From Mesorhizobium sp. (GTDB taxonomy: Bacteria > Pseudomonadota > Alphaproteobacteria > Rhizobiales > Rhizobiaceae), in assembly GCA_004020875.1 (NCBI GenBank), contig SAPZ01000004.1:62001-126000 (forward strand): a stretch of 64,000 nt of DNA, given 5' to 3'. The notes under the pieces are model-generated. The model saw only the letters and a program-made list of their open reading frames with translations, was not told the origin of the DNA and ran no database searches. Made by a program: the position numbers and the translations under genes. Each line of letters opens with the position of its first letter. Position 1 is the first letter of the stretch. Positions 32,322 through 40,421 of the stretch are shown here, piece by piece.

Positions 32322-34298
32322 ATGCCGAATTCCGTTTCCCTGACATTTCCCGATGGTTCCGTCCGCGGCTACGACGCGGCGATGACCGGTGCTGCCCTTG
32401 CCGAATCGATCTCGAAGTCGCTGGCCAAGAAGGCTGTGGCCTACAGCCTCGACGGCACGGTTCGCGATCTTTCCGATCCGCTCGGCACGTCCGGCAAGGT
32501 CGAGATCATCACCCGCGAGGATCCGCGCGCGCTGGAGCTGATCCGCCACGATACGGCGCATGTGCTGGCCGAGGCCGTGCAGGAATTGTGGCCGGGAACG
32601 CAGGTGACGATCGGGCCGGTGATCGAGAACGGGTTCTATTACGACTTCGCGCGCAACGAGCCATTCACGCCGGACGATTTCCCGGTGATCGAGAAGAAGA
32701 TGCGCGAGATCATCCAGCGCAACAAGCCGTTCACCAAGGAAGTCTGGTCGCGCGAGAAGGCGAAGAAGGTCTTCGCCGAGAAGGGCGAGCGCTACAAGCT
32801 CGAGTTGATCGACGCCATCCCCGAGGATCAGGACCTCAAGATCTACGCGCAGGGCGACTGGTTCGATCTCTGCCGCGGTCCACACATGGCTTCGACCGGG
32901 CAGATCGGCAACGCCTTCAAGCTGATGAAGGTGGCCGGCGCCTACTGGCGCGGCGACTCTAACAATCCGATGCTGACGCGCATCTACGGCACCGCCTGGG
33001 CTGACCAGGCGCAGCTCGACGCCTACCAGACGTTGCTGGAAGAGGCCGAGAAGCGCGATCACCGCAAGCTCGGCCGGGAAATGGACCTGTTCCATTTCCA
33101 GGAAGAGGGGCCGGGCGTCGTCTTCTGGCACGCCAAGGGCTGGAAGATGGTGCAGAACCTCATCAACTACATGCGCCGCCGCCTGGATGAGCACGGCTAT
33201 CAGGAAGTCAACGCGCCGCAGGTGCTCGACAAGAGCCTGTGGGAGACGTCGGGACATTGGGGCTGGTATCGCGACGCCATGTTCAAGGTGACCGTCGCCG
33301 GTGACGACACTGATGACGACCGCGTCTTCGCCCTGAAGCCGATGAACTGTCCCGGCCATGTGCAGATCTTCAAGCATGGGTTGAAGTCATACCGCGAACT
33401 GCCCGTAAAGCTTGCGGAGTTCGGCAATGTGCATCGCTACGAGCCGTCTGGCGCCCTGCATGGGCTGATGCGCGTGCGCGGCTTCACGCAGGACGATGCG
33501 CATATCTTCTGCACCGAGGAGCAACTGGCGGCCGAATGCCTGCGCATCAATGACCTGATCCTGTCGACCTATGCCGATTTCGGCTTCGACGAGGTCAGCG
33601 TGAAGCTGTCGACGCGGCCGGACAAGCGCGTCGGCACCGACGAGGCCTGGGACCATGCCGAGGCGATCATGAGCAATGTGCTGGAGACGATCCGCACGCG
33701 CTCCGGCAACCGGATCAAGACCTCGATCAATCCGGGCGAGGGCGCCTTCTACGGCCCGAAATTCGAATATGTGCTGAAGGACGCCATCGGCCGCGAATGG
33801 CAGTGCGGCACCACGCAGGTCGACTTCAACCTGCCGGAACGCTTCGGCGCTTTCTATATCGGCTCGGATTCGGAAAAGAAGCAGCCGGTGATGGTGCATC
33901 GCGCCGTCTGCGGCTCGATGGAGCGGTTCCTCGGCATCCTGATCGAGAACTATTCCGGCCATTTTCCGCTATGGTTCGCGCCGCTGCAGGTGGTGGTGGC
34001 GACGATCACGTCGGATGCGGACGAGTACGCCTTGAAGGTGGTCGAGCGGCTCAAGGCGGCGGGACTGCTCGCCGAAGCCGACCTTCGCAACGAGAAGATC
34101 AACTACAAGGTGCGCGAGCATTCGCTGGCCAAGGTCCCGGCCATCCTCGTCTGCGGCAAGCGCGAGGCCGAGGAAGAAACCGTCAATGTCCGCCGGCTGG
34201 GCTCCCGTGACCAGGAATCGCTGAAGCTCGAGGACGCTGTGAAGGCTCTCGCCGACGAAGCGGTCTCGCCGGATCGCAAGCGTCGCGCGGCAGCTTGA
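32322..34298 (+). CDS. thrS: Threonyl-tRNA synthetase
   Basis: Charges tRNA-Thr. The protein has 658 residues in the standard order: TGS domain (1-62), editing domain with [11 protein letters not shown] (about 75-82) and the second HxxxC-type site DLCRGPH, class II catalytic core with motif 1 to motif 3 ([34 protein letters not shown]) and the C-terminal anticodon-binding domain. The zinc ligands Cys and His lie in MNCPGH and downstream. The ATG at 32322 has GGAG at spacing 7. A 20-codon frame at 32249-32311 ends on this ribosome site. A strong terminator follows at 34316. Confidence 0.97.
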   Translation: MPNSVSLTFPDGSVRGYDAAMTGAALAESISKSLAKKAVAYSLDGTVRDLSDPLGTSGKVEIITREDPRALELIRHDTAHVLAEAVQELWPGTQVTIGPVIENGFYYDFARNEPFTPDDFPVIEKKMREIIQRNKPFTKEVWSREKAKKVFAEKGERYKLELIDAIPEDQDLKIYAQGDWFDLCRGPHMASTGQIGNAFKLMKVAGAYWRGDSNNPMLTRIYGTAWADQAQLDAYQTLLEEAEKRDHRKLGREMDLFHFQEEGPGVVFWHAKGWKMVQNLINYMRRRLDEHGYQEVNAPQVLDKSLWETSGHWGWYRDAMFKVTVAGDDTDDDRVFALKPMNCPGHVQIFKHGLKSYRELPVKLAEFGNVHRYEPSGALHGLMRVRGFTQDDAHIFCTEEQLAAECLRINDLILSTYADFGFDEVSVKLSTRPDKRVGTDEAWDHAEAIMSNVLETIRTRSGNRIKTSINPGEGAFYGPKFEYVLKDAIGREWQCGTTQVDFNLPERFGAFYIGSDSEKKQPVMVHRAVCGSMERFLGILIENYSGHFPLWFAPLQVVVATITSDADEYALKVVERLKAAGLLAEADLRNEKINYKVREHSLAKVPAILVCGKREAEEETVNVRRLGSRDQESLKLEDAVKALADEAVSPDRKRRAAA

Positions 34299-34315
34299 CA
34301 TACCAACGCGTCCTG

Positions 34316-34345
34316 AAATGGCGGTGGCCGGTCCACCGCCATTTT
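34316..34345 (+). terminator. Intrinsic terminator of thrS
   Basis: A perfect 12-bp stem, AAATGGCGGTGG with CCACCGCCATTT, closes on a CCGGT loop and is followed by T residues. It lies 17 nt after the thrS stop. Confidence 0.88.
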
Positions 34346-34381
34346 CATATGCCTGTCACGCCAGCCCTGTAACGAGCCGCC

Positions 34382-35323
34382 ATGCTCAAATTGAAACCGC
34401 GGGAAAGACGTTTTCCCGAGCTCTCCTACGCCAACCCGCATCAGCCGATGCTGACGCGCTGGTTCATCCATTCCGTCGAGGGCCTGTCGGGCCGCGACCG
34501 TTTTGCAGTGCTTTATGATTTCTGGCGCCGCCAGGTGGTGCCGACCGGCGACCGTGTGTTCAGCCGCATGCTGGAACTGATCGACGTCGAGGTCCGCAAC
34601 GTCGTGCAATGGCCGCCAGCGGCGCTGCCGGACACGCCGCTGGTGATCGTCGCCAACCATCCCTTCGGCATCGGTGACGGCATAGCGGTGCTGTCGCTGG
34701 TCGAGCAGCTCGGCCGGCCTTTCCGGGTCATGATCCATAAGGATCTGCTCCGAATCCGCGAGATGGAGCCCTATTCACTGCCCATCGATTTTTCCGAAAC
34801 GAAGGAAGCGATGAAGAACAACATGGCTGTGCGTCACGAGGCGGTGCGGCTGTTGAAGGACGGCGTCACCATCGTCGTCTTCCCGGCCGGCGGCGTCGCC
34901 ACGGCGCCCAAGGGCTTTGGCCGCGCCGTCGACCTGCCGTGGAAGATGTTCCCGGCCAAGCTCATCCAGGACGCCAAGGCCTCGGTCATCCCGATGCACT
35001 TCTCCGGCCAGAATGGCCGCCTGTTCCACCTCGTCAGCGGCCCGATGAACATGGCCGAGCGCGACAACCGCGTGGCGAAGTTCATCGGCAAGGCGTCGCT
35101 CACGCTGCGCACTTCGTTGCTCATCCGCGAGTTCGCCCGCTTGTCAGGCAAGGCGATCGATGTGCGTATCGGCGATGTGCTGAGGTGGAGCGATCTCGAG
35201 CCGCTGGGCGACCGCAAGGCGCTGCTCGATCGCCTCTATCGCGCGGTCTTCGACCTGGAGTCGCCTTCTGCGCAGCGCGGCCGGGTGCCGTTCCTGCAAA
35301 AGCGGATGCGCAAAGCGGCCTGA
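34382..35323 (+). CDS. PlsC-like lysophospholipid acyltransferase family protein
   Basis: A 313-residue acyltransferase of the PlsC superfamily. The catalytic block is ANHPFGIGDGIA (an NHP-x4-D variant of H-x4-D), the acceptor site is VFPAGGVATAPKG, and IPMHFSGQNG follows. No clear membrane helices are seen, unlike classic PlsC. Similar rhizobial proteins belong to the group containing putative hemolysin-like and ornithine-lipid acyltransferases. The exact acceptor is unknown. The ATG at 34382 is 37 nt after the thrS terminator, so it needs its own promoter. The next gene is convergent with 10 nt between stops. Confidence 0.82.
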   Translation: MLKLKPRERRFPELSYANPHQPMLTRWFIHSVEGLSGRDRFAVLYDFWRRQVVPTGDRVFSRMLELIDVEVRNVVQWPPAALPDTPLVIVANHPFGIGDGIAVLSLVEQLGRPFRVMIHKDLLRIREMEPYSLPIDFSETKEAMKNNMAVRHEAVRLLKDGVTIVVFPAGGVATAPKGFGRAVDLPWKMFPAKLIQDAKASVIPMHFSGQNGRLFHLVSGPMNMAERDNRVAKFIGKASLTLRTSLLIREFARLSGKAIDVRIGDVLRWSDLEPLGDRKALLDRLYRAVFDLESPSAQRGRVPFLQKRMRKAA

Positions 35324-35333
35324 ATAAAAGCGA

Positions 35334-36299
35334 TTAATCCGCGCCTTCCTCGGGATCGATGGCGGACTGTTCGTTGGCCAGAACCTCGATTTCCTGGTTC
35401 TGGCCGGCGACGACCGTGAAATCCTTTTGGTAGATGCGGTCGCGGTTCTTGGCGATGATGGTGTACTGGCCTTCGGCCAGCACCATCGAGGCGAAGGCCC
35501 CAACCGCTTCCTTGATCGGATCGCCACTCTCGTTGAGCAAAGACCAGGACGTGTCGGCGATGGCTTCGCCGCCGGGCTCGCGCACCAGCTTCATGGTCAT
35601 TTCGGCGGCGCGGTGCTCGACGGTTGCCTCGGTCAGCTTGCCGGCCTCGACGCGGATGTCGGAGCGGATCACGGCGTTGACCGCACCATAGGTGGAGACG
35701 ACGTGGTAGGTGCCGGCGTTCAGCCGAACCACGGTGTTCGGCGCCACGTCGGGGGCGATCAGCGCGCGGTCGCCATTGGCGGCGGGATGGCCTTCATAGA
35801 TCGAGAAGCGCAGTTTCTTCGACTGGATGGGGGCGCCACCGGATGTCACCGCGTCGAGCTTCAAACCGCCGGCATCGAGCACGAGGCTTTCACGCTTGGC
35901 GTCCTTGCCGACGGTGATGCGCTTGGTGGCGCCGGCGCGTCCATAAGAGGCGTGGACGAGATAGCTGCCGGGGTCGAGTTGGAACACCGCCGTGCCGCCA
36001 TGGGCTGAGGCCACCATCGGAAGCTTGCCGTCGCCGGACGGCTGCGGCTTGAACACCCGCCAGACGATGCCGCGCGTGATGTCGGAGCCCTTGTCGGTCA
36101 GTTGCGCCGAAAGGGTGATGGCGCCACCATTGCCAAGCGCCAGCGGTGCTCCTGTCTTCGGCGTCGCGTAGCTCGAAATGCCAGGAAGCTTGATGTCGCC
36201 GACATCGTTGGCGTTCTGGGCCAGCGCGAAGGAAACTGGCACCGCGAAGAACGCAGTGACGAGTGCGATCACCAAAAGGCGCAGGGTCCCCTCAAACAT
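35334..36299 (-). CDS. Exported protein with repeated beta domains, unknown function
   Basis: A 321-residue protein with a signal peptide (LRLLVIALVTAFFAVPVSFA). The mature part seems built from three beta-sandwich-like repeats that share a G-x-Y-x(4)-Y/K pattern: DPGSYLVHASYG, NAGTYHVVSTYG and AEGQYTIIAKNR, each preceded by a V-F/R-L or V-x-L-A strand. Such PEGA- or carboxypeptidase-regulatory-like repeats often occur in envelope proteins. The ATG at 36299 (MFEGTLRLL) is used. ATG at 36335 would add 12 residues. Function unknown. It stands alone between convergent and divergent neighbours. Confidence 0.65.
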   Translation of the reverse strand: MFEGTLRLLVIALVTAFFAVPVSFALAQNANDVGDIKLPGISSYATPKTGAPLALGNGGAITLSAQLTDKGSDITRGIVWRVFKPQPSGDGKLPMVASAHGGTAVFQLDPGSYLVHASYGRAGATKRITVGKDAKRESLVLDAGGLKLDAVTSGGAPIQSKKLRFSIYEGHPAANGDRALIAPDVAPNTVVRLNAGTYHVVSTYGAVNAVIRSDIRVEAGKLTEATVEHRAAEMTMKLVREPGGEAIADTSWSLLNESGDPIKEAVGAFASMVLAEGQYTIIAKNRDRIYQKDFTVVAGQNQEIEVLANEQSAIDPEEGAD

Positions 36300-36470
36300 G
36301 CCTTGCGTTGAAGCCCAAGGCGGTGGCAATTTCAAGGCTTAAGAGTTCGAGGCCTTGCGCCGATAGCTCTTTATCCGGCGCAAAACGCCACCGCCCGAGC
36401 CGCCCGACCTCCCGATGGCGCGCTTCAGCTCAAAATTGAACGCTATAGAATGCTTAGGAGACTTGCGCCC

Positions 36471-37055
36471 ATGGCGTCGCCGATCATCGACTTCCTGCTC
36501 ACCCGGAATTCCGCGCCGATCACCGACCTCAAGGAGCCGGCGCCGAGCGATGCCGAGATCGCGACGATGATTGCGGCGGCCTCGCGCGTTCCCGACCATG
36601 GCCGTCTCGAGCCCTGGCGCTTCATCCTCTACCGCGGCGAGGCGCGTGTCGAGATCGGCAAGAAGCTGGCCGCACTTGCCGAGCAGCGCGAAGGGCCATT
36701 GCCGGAGGGCAGGCGCAACCAGGAACTGGCGCGTTTCTCGCGGGCGCCCCTGGTCATCGGCGTCGTGTCTGTGCCGAAGGAGAACCCGAAGATCCCGCAG
36801 TGGGAGATGTTCCTGTCGGGTGGCATGGCGGCCATGAACCTAATGATCGCGGCGAACGCGCTGGGCTACGGCACCAACATGATCAGCAACTGGTACTCCG
36901 ACGTGCCGGAGGGCAGGGCGATCCTCGGGCTCTCGCCGCAGGAGCGCGTCGTCGGCTTCGTCCATATCGGTTCCTATCAAGGGCCGGCGCCGGAGCGGCC
37001 GCGGCCTGATCCGGCAAAGCTTTATGCCGACTATGCCGGCCCTTGGGCGGGGTGA
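36471..37055 (+). CDS. Nitroreductase family protein (YdjA-like)
   Basis: A 194-residue FMN-dependent oxidoreductase. The N-terminal pattern DFLLTRNSAPITDLKEPAPS followed by AAASRVPDHGRLEPWRFI (FMN-binding RxxDHG and W) matches the compact YdjA group, and the ANALGYGTNMISNW motif follows. These enzymes reduce nitro compounds or quinones with NAD(P)H. The physiological substrate is unknown. TAGGAG lies 10 nt before the ATG at 36471. The frame from 36450 adds MLRRLAP without support. The gene reads convergently with the CoA ester lyase across a palindrome-rich gap. Confidence 0.9.
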   Translation: MASPIIDFLLTRNSAPITDLKEPAPSDAEIATMIAAASRVPDHGRLEPWRFILYRGEARVEIGKKLAALAEQREGPLPEGRRNQELARFSRAPLVIGVVSVPKENPKIPQWEMFLSGGMAAMNLMIAANALGYGTNMISNWYSDVPEGRAILGLSPQERVVGFVHIGSYQGPAPERPRPDPAKLYADYAGPWAG

Positions 37056-37066
37056 GTGATCTACGG

Positions 37067-37144
37067 GTGGCGCGAGCGGTTGGCCCTGCTTCGAGGCGCC
37101 AACGCCGAAGGCGGCATTGGAGTGGCGTCGCTCGCGTTCGCCAC
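37067..37144. repeat. Palindrome-rich intergenic block
   Basis: GTGGCGCGAGCG (37067-37078) pairs with CGCTCGCGTTCGCCAC (37129-37144), leaving four unpaired bases on the 3' arm, and the interior has further GC-rich inverted repeats. It lies between two convergent genes and could act as a transcription end or be a decayed repeat element. Confidence 0.4.
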
Positions 37145-37148
37145 AAGC

Positions 37149-37176
37149 TGATCCCGTCGGTTTGGTAGTGGGATCA
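37149..37176. terminator. Possible bidirectional terminator between convergent genes
   Basis: TGATCCC (37149-37155) and GGGATCA (37170-37176) form a perfect 7-bp stem with a 14-nt loop. The second arm overlaps the stop of the CoA ester lyase gene. There is no clear T run, so strength is doubtful. Confidence 0.4.
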
Positions 37177-38058
37177 CGCAGGCCTGACCGCAGCCTTGGC
37201 GCGGGCCAGCAAGCGCTCGGCCAGCCGCAGATGCGGCCTGTCATACATTTTTCCGTCGATGCCGACGACGCCCGGGTTTCCCGCCGCCGCGAAGGCGTCC
37301 ACGATTGCCTGAGCTCGCTCGACCGCTTGGTCGGACGGCGTGAAGGCGGCGTTGATGACCGGCACCTGCGCCGGATGGATCGCCATCTTGCCGGTGAAGC
37401 CGTCGCGCTCGGCCTCGCGGCACTCTTTCTCGAAGGCGGCCATGTCACGGAAATCGGGAAAGACGGTGTCGATAGCAGCAACTTCGGCCGCTCCCGCCGC
37501 CAGGATGGTCATGCTGCGCGCCAGGCGAAACACGTCGGTATAGCGGCCGTTCTCGTCGCGGGCTGTCCGCGCGCCGATCGCCGCCGACAAATCCTCCGCG
37601 CCCCAGGTCAGGCCGGCGAGCCTCGCGCTTGCTCCGGTATAGCTTGCCGCCGCCAGCACGCCTGCGGCGGTTTCGGTGATGATCGGCAGGATTCTTGTGG
37701 CGCCATCCGGCAACCCGTTTTCGGCTTCAAGCACCCTCAGCTTCGCCGCCAGCTGCTGGACGTCCTGCCCGTTGTTCGACTTGGGCAGCATGATGCCGTC
37801 GGGCTTTGCGGGCACGAGGGCCGCGAGGTCGTCGTCGGTGAGGCCAGTGGACAGGTCGTTGACCCGCACATAGACAGCGGGACCTGCCCGGCGCCTTCGG
37901 TTCGAGATGAAGCCGGCCGCGGTCGCGCGCGCCGCAACCTTGTTCGTGCCGGCGACGGAATCCTCGAGATCGACGATGACCACGTCGGCGCCGGCCCCGA
38001 ATCCCTTTTCCAGCTTGCGCTCGGAATCGCCGGGCACGAACAGCAACGAGCGCATCAT
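37174..38058 (-). CDS. HpcH/HpaI aldolase / CitE-like CoA ester lyase
   Basis: A 294-residue TIM-barrel lyase of the CitE/malyl-CoA lyase family. Conserved features are RSLLFVPGDSERKLEKGFGA, the VDLEDSV magnesium site, VRVNDLSTG, PIITETAAGV with the catalytic Glu, and KMAIHPAQVPVIN. The substrate may be a malyl-CoA or citramalyl-CoA type thioester. The start ATG at 38058 overlaps the MaoC stop by one base (TGATG), so the two are coupled. In the ethylmalonyl-CoA pathway a lyase and a MaoC hydratase act in sequence. This pair is shorter and could serve another beta-methylmalyl or dicarboxyl-CoA route. Confidence 0.86.
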   Translation of the reverse strand: MMRSLLFVPGDSERKLEKGFGAGADVVIVDLEDSVAGTNKVAARATAAGFISNRRRRAGPAVYVRVNDLSTGLTDDDLAALVPAKPDGIMLPKSNNGQDVQQLAAKLRVLEAENGLPDGATRILPIITETAAGVLAAASYTGASARLAGLTWGAEDLSAAIGARTARDENGRYTDVFRLARSMTILAAGAAEVAAIDTVFPDFRDMAAFEKECREAERDGFTGKMAIHPAQVPVINAAFTPSDQAVERAQAIVDAFAAAGNPGVVGIDGKMYDRPHLRLAERLLARAKAAVRPA

Positions 38059-38510
38059 CAGCCAGCCTTCTTCAGCATCATCGCCTGCCTGGTGCATTTG
38101 GCGACAAGAACGTCGTTCTGATTGTAGGCACGGTGCTCGAACTCGACGATGCCGCGATCGGGTTTGGACTTGGAGTCGCGCACGGAGACGACCGTCGTCT
38201 CCACCCGGATGGTGTCGCCGTGGAAGACGGGGTGCGGGAACATCGTTTCCTTCATGCCGAGATTGGCGACCGTTGTGCCGACCGTGATGTCGTTCACCGA
38301 AATACCGATCATCAGGCCGAGCGTGAACAGGGAGTTGACCAACGGCTTGCCCCATTCGGTTTTCGCGGCGAAGTCGAAATCGATGTGCAAAGGCTGCGGG
38401 TTGAGTGTCATCACCGAAAACAGCATGTTGTCGCTCTCGGTCACGGTCTTGCGAAGCGTGTGGTGGAAGACGTGGCCGACGGCAAACTCTTCCAGATAAA
38501 GTCCGGCCAT
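38058..38510 (-). CDS. MaoC-family dehydratase
   Basis: A 150-residue hot-dog-fold hydratase. The family pattern is seen in FAVGHVFHHTLRKTVTESDN, then TLNPQPLHIDFDFA with the catalytic Asn/His region, and FHGDTIRVETTVVSVRDSKS. It adds or removes water on enoyl-CoA thioesters. The ATG at 38510 has GGGAGA at spacing 6. Upstream frames to 38564 lack a ribosome site. Coupled by one-base overlap to the CitE-like lyase, it probably hydrates an unsaturated dicarboxylyl-CoA that the lyase then splits, or the reverse. It is divergent from the DUF2336 gene. Confidence 0.86.
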   Translation of the reverse strand: MAGLYLEEFAVGHVFHHTLRKTVTESDNMLFSVMTLNPQPLHIDFDFAAKTEWGKPLVNSLFTLGLMIGISVNDITVGTTVANLGMKETMFPHPVFHGDTIRVETTVVSVRDSKSKPDRGIVEFEHRAYNQNDVLVAKCTRQAMMLKKAG

Positions 38511-38661
38511 GATCGATCTCCCGCGATTCCACCGCTTGATAGGCGTTGGCTGCGCCTCCATCAAGCCGGTTAAAAAATATGGTGAACCGTTCGTAAACCA
38601 TTTCCAGCCTACCGTTCACAAAGGGGCCGGGGACATTCCGGCAAGGGCGTAGCTGGTCGGC

Positions 38662-39783
38662 ATGGTTGTTTCGCACTTTCTAAAATGGATTGATACGGCA
38701 AGGGTTTCCGAGCGCGCCGCCGCCGCGAGCGCGCTGGCGCGTGCCTATATCAATTCCGATCTGCCGTTCGAGGACCGCTGCGCCGCCGAGGCGGCGCTGA
38801 CGCTGCTTCTGGACGACGCCTCCGCCAAGGTGCGCCTGGCGCTCGCCGAGGCGCTGTCGATGAGCCATCACGCGCCGCCGCAGGTGATCAGCGCACTGGC
38901 CGCCGACCAGCCGGAAGTGGCGGCGCTGGTATTGGCGCGTTCGCCGCTGCTTACCGATGCCGATCTGGTCGAGCGTGTCGCCTGCGGCCAGAAGGCGACG
39001 CAGACGCTGATCGCCAACCGTCCGGTCGTCTCGATGTCGCTGGCGGCGGCAATCGCCGAGATCGGCGAGCCGGAGGCCTGCGCCGTGCTGATCGGCAACA
39101 GCGGCGCCGAGATTGCTTCGCTCAGCTTCCGCCGCATGGCCGAGCGGCACGGCCACATGCCGCTGGTGCGCGAGGCGCTGATCGCCGATCGGCGGCTGCC
39201 GGCCGACTGCCGGCATATGCTGCTGGTCAAGCTTGGCGAGACCCTGAAAGGATCGCCGCTGGTTCTGGCGATGATGGGTGCGGCGCGCGCCGATCGCCTG
39301 ATGCGAGATGCCTGCGTGAAGGCTTCGGTGACGCTGATCGAGGGAACGCGCATGGAAGAGCATGCCGCGCTGATCGAGCATCTGCGGCTGCGCGGCGACC
39401 TCACAGCCAGCTTCATCATCCGCACCATCGCCCACGGCAAGGTCGACTTCTTCGGTTCGACGCTGGTAGCGCTTGCCCGACAGTCCGAGCAGCGGGTTAC
39501 GGCGCTTCTCGCCGGCGGGCACGACGTGGCGCTGCAGGCGCTGTTCCGCAGCGCCGGACTTCCGCCGGCGACGCATGGCATCATCCTGCGCGCGCTGAAA
39601 GTCTGGCGCGAGGTCGCCAACGGCCGGCGTGTCGCCGGCGTGCAAGAAGTGAGCTGGCTGATGCTGAAGGAACTGGGCGGCCAATCGGCCGAGGGCGATC
39701 TCGCCGGGCTGGTGAAGTCGATCCATCTCGACGCGCTACGCGAAAACGCGCGCGGGCACGCGCTGGCGATTGCCGCGGCCTAA
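38662..39783 (+). CDS. DUF2336-domain protein
   Basis: A 373-residue alphaproteobacterial protein. The N-terminal 280 residues are helical, HEAT-like repeats (LARAYINSDLPFEDRCAAEA, then LALAEALSMSHHAPPQVISA and EVAALVLARSPLL) characteristic of DUF2336. The function is unknown. Some members carry signalling domains, but this one has none. GTAGCTGG gives a weak ribosome context before the ATG at 38662. The TAA stop is inside the second RIME-like repeat (39779-39885). It is divergent from the MaoC-lyase pair, a linkage I recall from other Mesorhizobium-like genomes. Confidence 0.86.
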   Translation: MVVSHFLKWIDTARVSERAAAASALARAYINSDLPFEDRCAAEAALTLLLDDASAKVRLALAEALSMSHHAPPQVISALAADQPEVAALVLARSPLLTDADLVERVACGQKATQTLIANRPVVSMSLAAAIAEIGEPEACAVLIGNSGAEIASLSFRRMAERHGHMPLVREALIADRRLPADCRHMLLVKLGETLKGSPLVLAMMGAARADRLMRDACVKASVTLIEGTRMEEHAALIEHLRLRGDLTASFIIRTIAHGKVDFFGSTLVALARQSEQRVTALLAGGHDVALQALFRSAGLPPATHGIILRALKVWREVANGRRVAGVQEVSWLMLKELGGQSAEGDLAGLVKSIHLDALRENARGHALAIAAA

Positions 39784-39885
39784 AGCGCGTCGCGATCTTT
39801 CAGATTCGCTCGATGCGCATTAGGCTTCTGATTTTATGGATGTCTTTCCCGAAACCGGTTCCCACTTTCGGGAGACATGCTTTAG
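39779..39885. repeat. RIME-like intergenic repeat, copy 2
   Basis: A 107-bp copy of the element at 11321-11430 in the same orientation, with ends CTAAAGC and GCTTTAG and nearly identical outer blocks. Differences cluster in the middle (GCATTAGGCTTCTGATTTTATGG). The stop codon of the DUF2336 gene is supplied by its left end. Confidence 0.8.
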
Positions 39886-39898
39886 CGCATATCAGGTC

Positions 39899-40336
39899 TT
39901 AGCTGAGTTCCTGGGCAAGTCCGATGAGAAGCCCTTCGGGCCCACGGATGTAGCAGAGCCGGTACACGTCCTTATAGCGGACCACCTCGCCAACGAGCTC
40001 GGCACCGTGCTTGCGGAGCCTCTCCAGCGTGTCGTCGATGTCGTCCACCGCGAACATGACGCGGAGGTAGCCGAGGGCGTTCACCGGGGATTTGCGGTGA
40101 TCCGCCACGACGGGTGGCCTGAGGAAGCGGGACAGTTCCAGCCGGCTATGGCCGTCCGGCGTGCGCATCATGGCAATCTCGACATGCTGGTCGCCCAGTC
40201 CGGTGACACGTCCAGCCCATTCTCCTTCGATCGTGGCCCGCCCTTCGAGTTCAAGGCCGAGCTCGCGAAAGAAATCAATTGTCCCGTCGAGATCTTCGAC
40301 GACGATCCCCACGTTGTCCATCCGTTTGAGCGCCAT
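39899..40336 (-). CDS. VOC (glyoxalase/bleomycin resistance) family protein
   Basis: A 145-residue protein with two beta-alpha-beta-beta-beta modules of the vicinal oxygen chelate superfamily. The first starts MDNVGIVVEDLDGTIDFFRE, the second at ALGYLRVMFAVDDIDDTLER. Candidate metal ligands are the Glu in QHVEIAMM and the late YIRGPEGLLIGLAQ Glu. The reaction cannot be named: lactoylglutathione lyase, dioxygenase and resistance proteins share this fold. It lies in a single-gene unit between the repeat and the FUSC transporter gene, with 85 nt to the latter. Confidence 0.85.
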   Translation of the reverse strand: MALKRMDNVGIVVEDLDGTIDFFRELGLELEGRATIEGEWAGRVTGLGDQHVEIAMMRTPDGHSRLELSRFLRPPVVADHRKSPVNALGYLRVMFAVDDIDDTLERLRKHGAELVGEVVRYKDVYRLCYIRGPEGLLIGLAQELS

Positions 40337-40421
40337 CTGTCCAACCTAAAAAGCGTCTACCAATCCAACAAGGAACCATTTCCAAACCGGTCCGACTTGA
40401 ATGCGATACTCCCCGAATTGT

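Noticed and set aside
37174..38676. A 500-codon frame continuing upstream of the CitE-like lyase.
   Set aside because: It runs across the MaoC gene, which has its own motifs and ribosome site. Only the segment from 38058 matches the lyase family.
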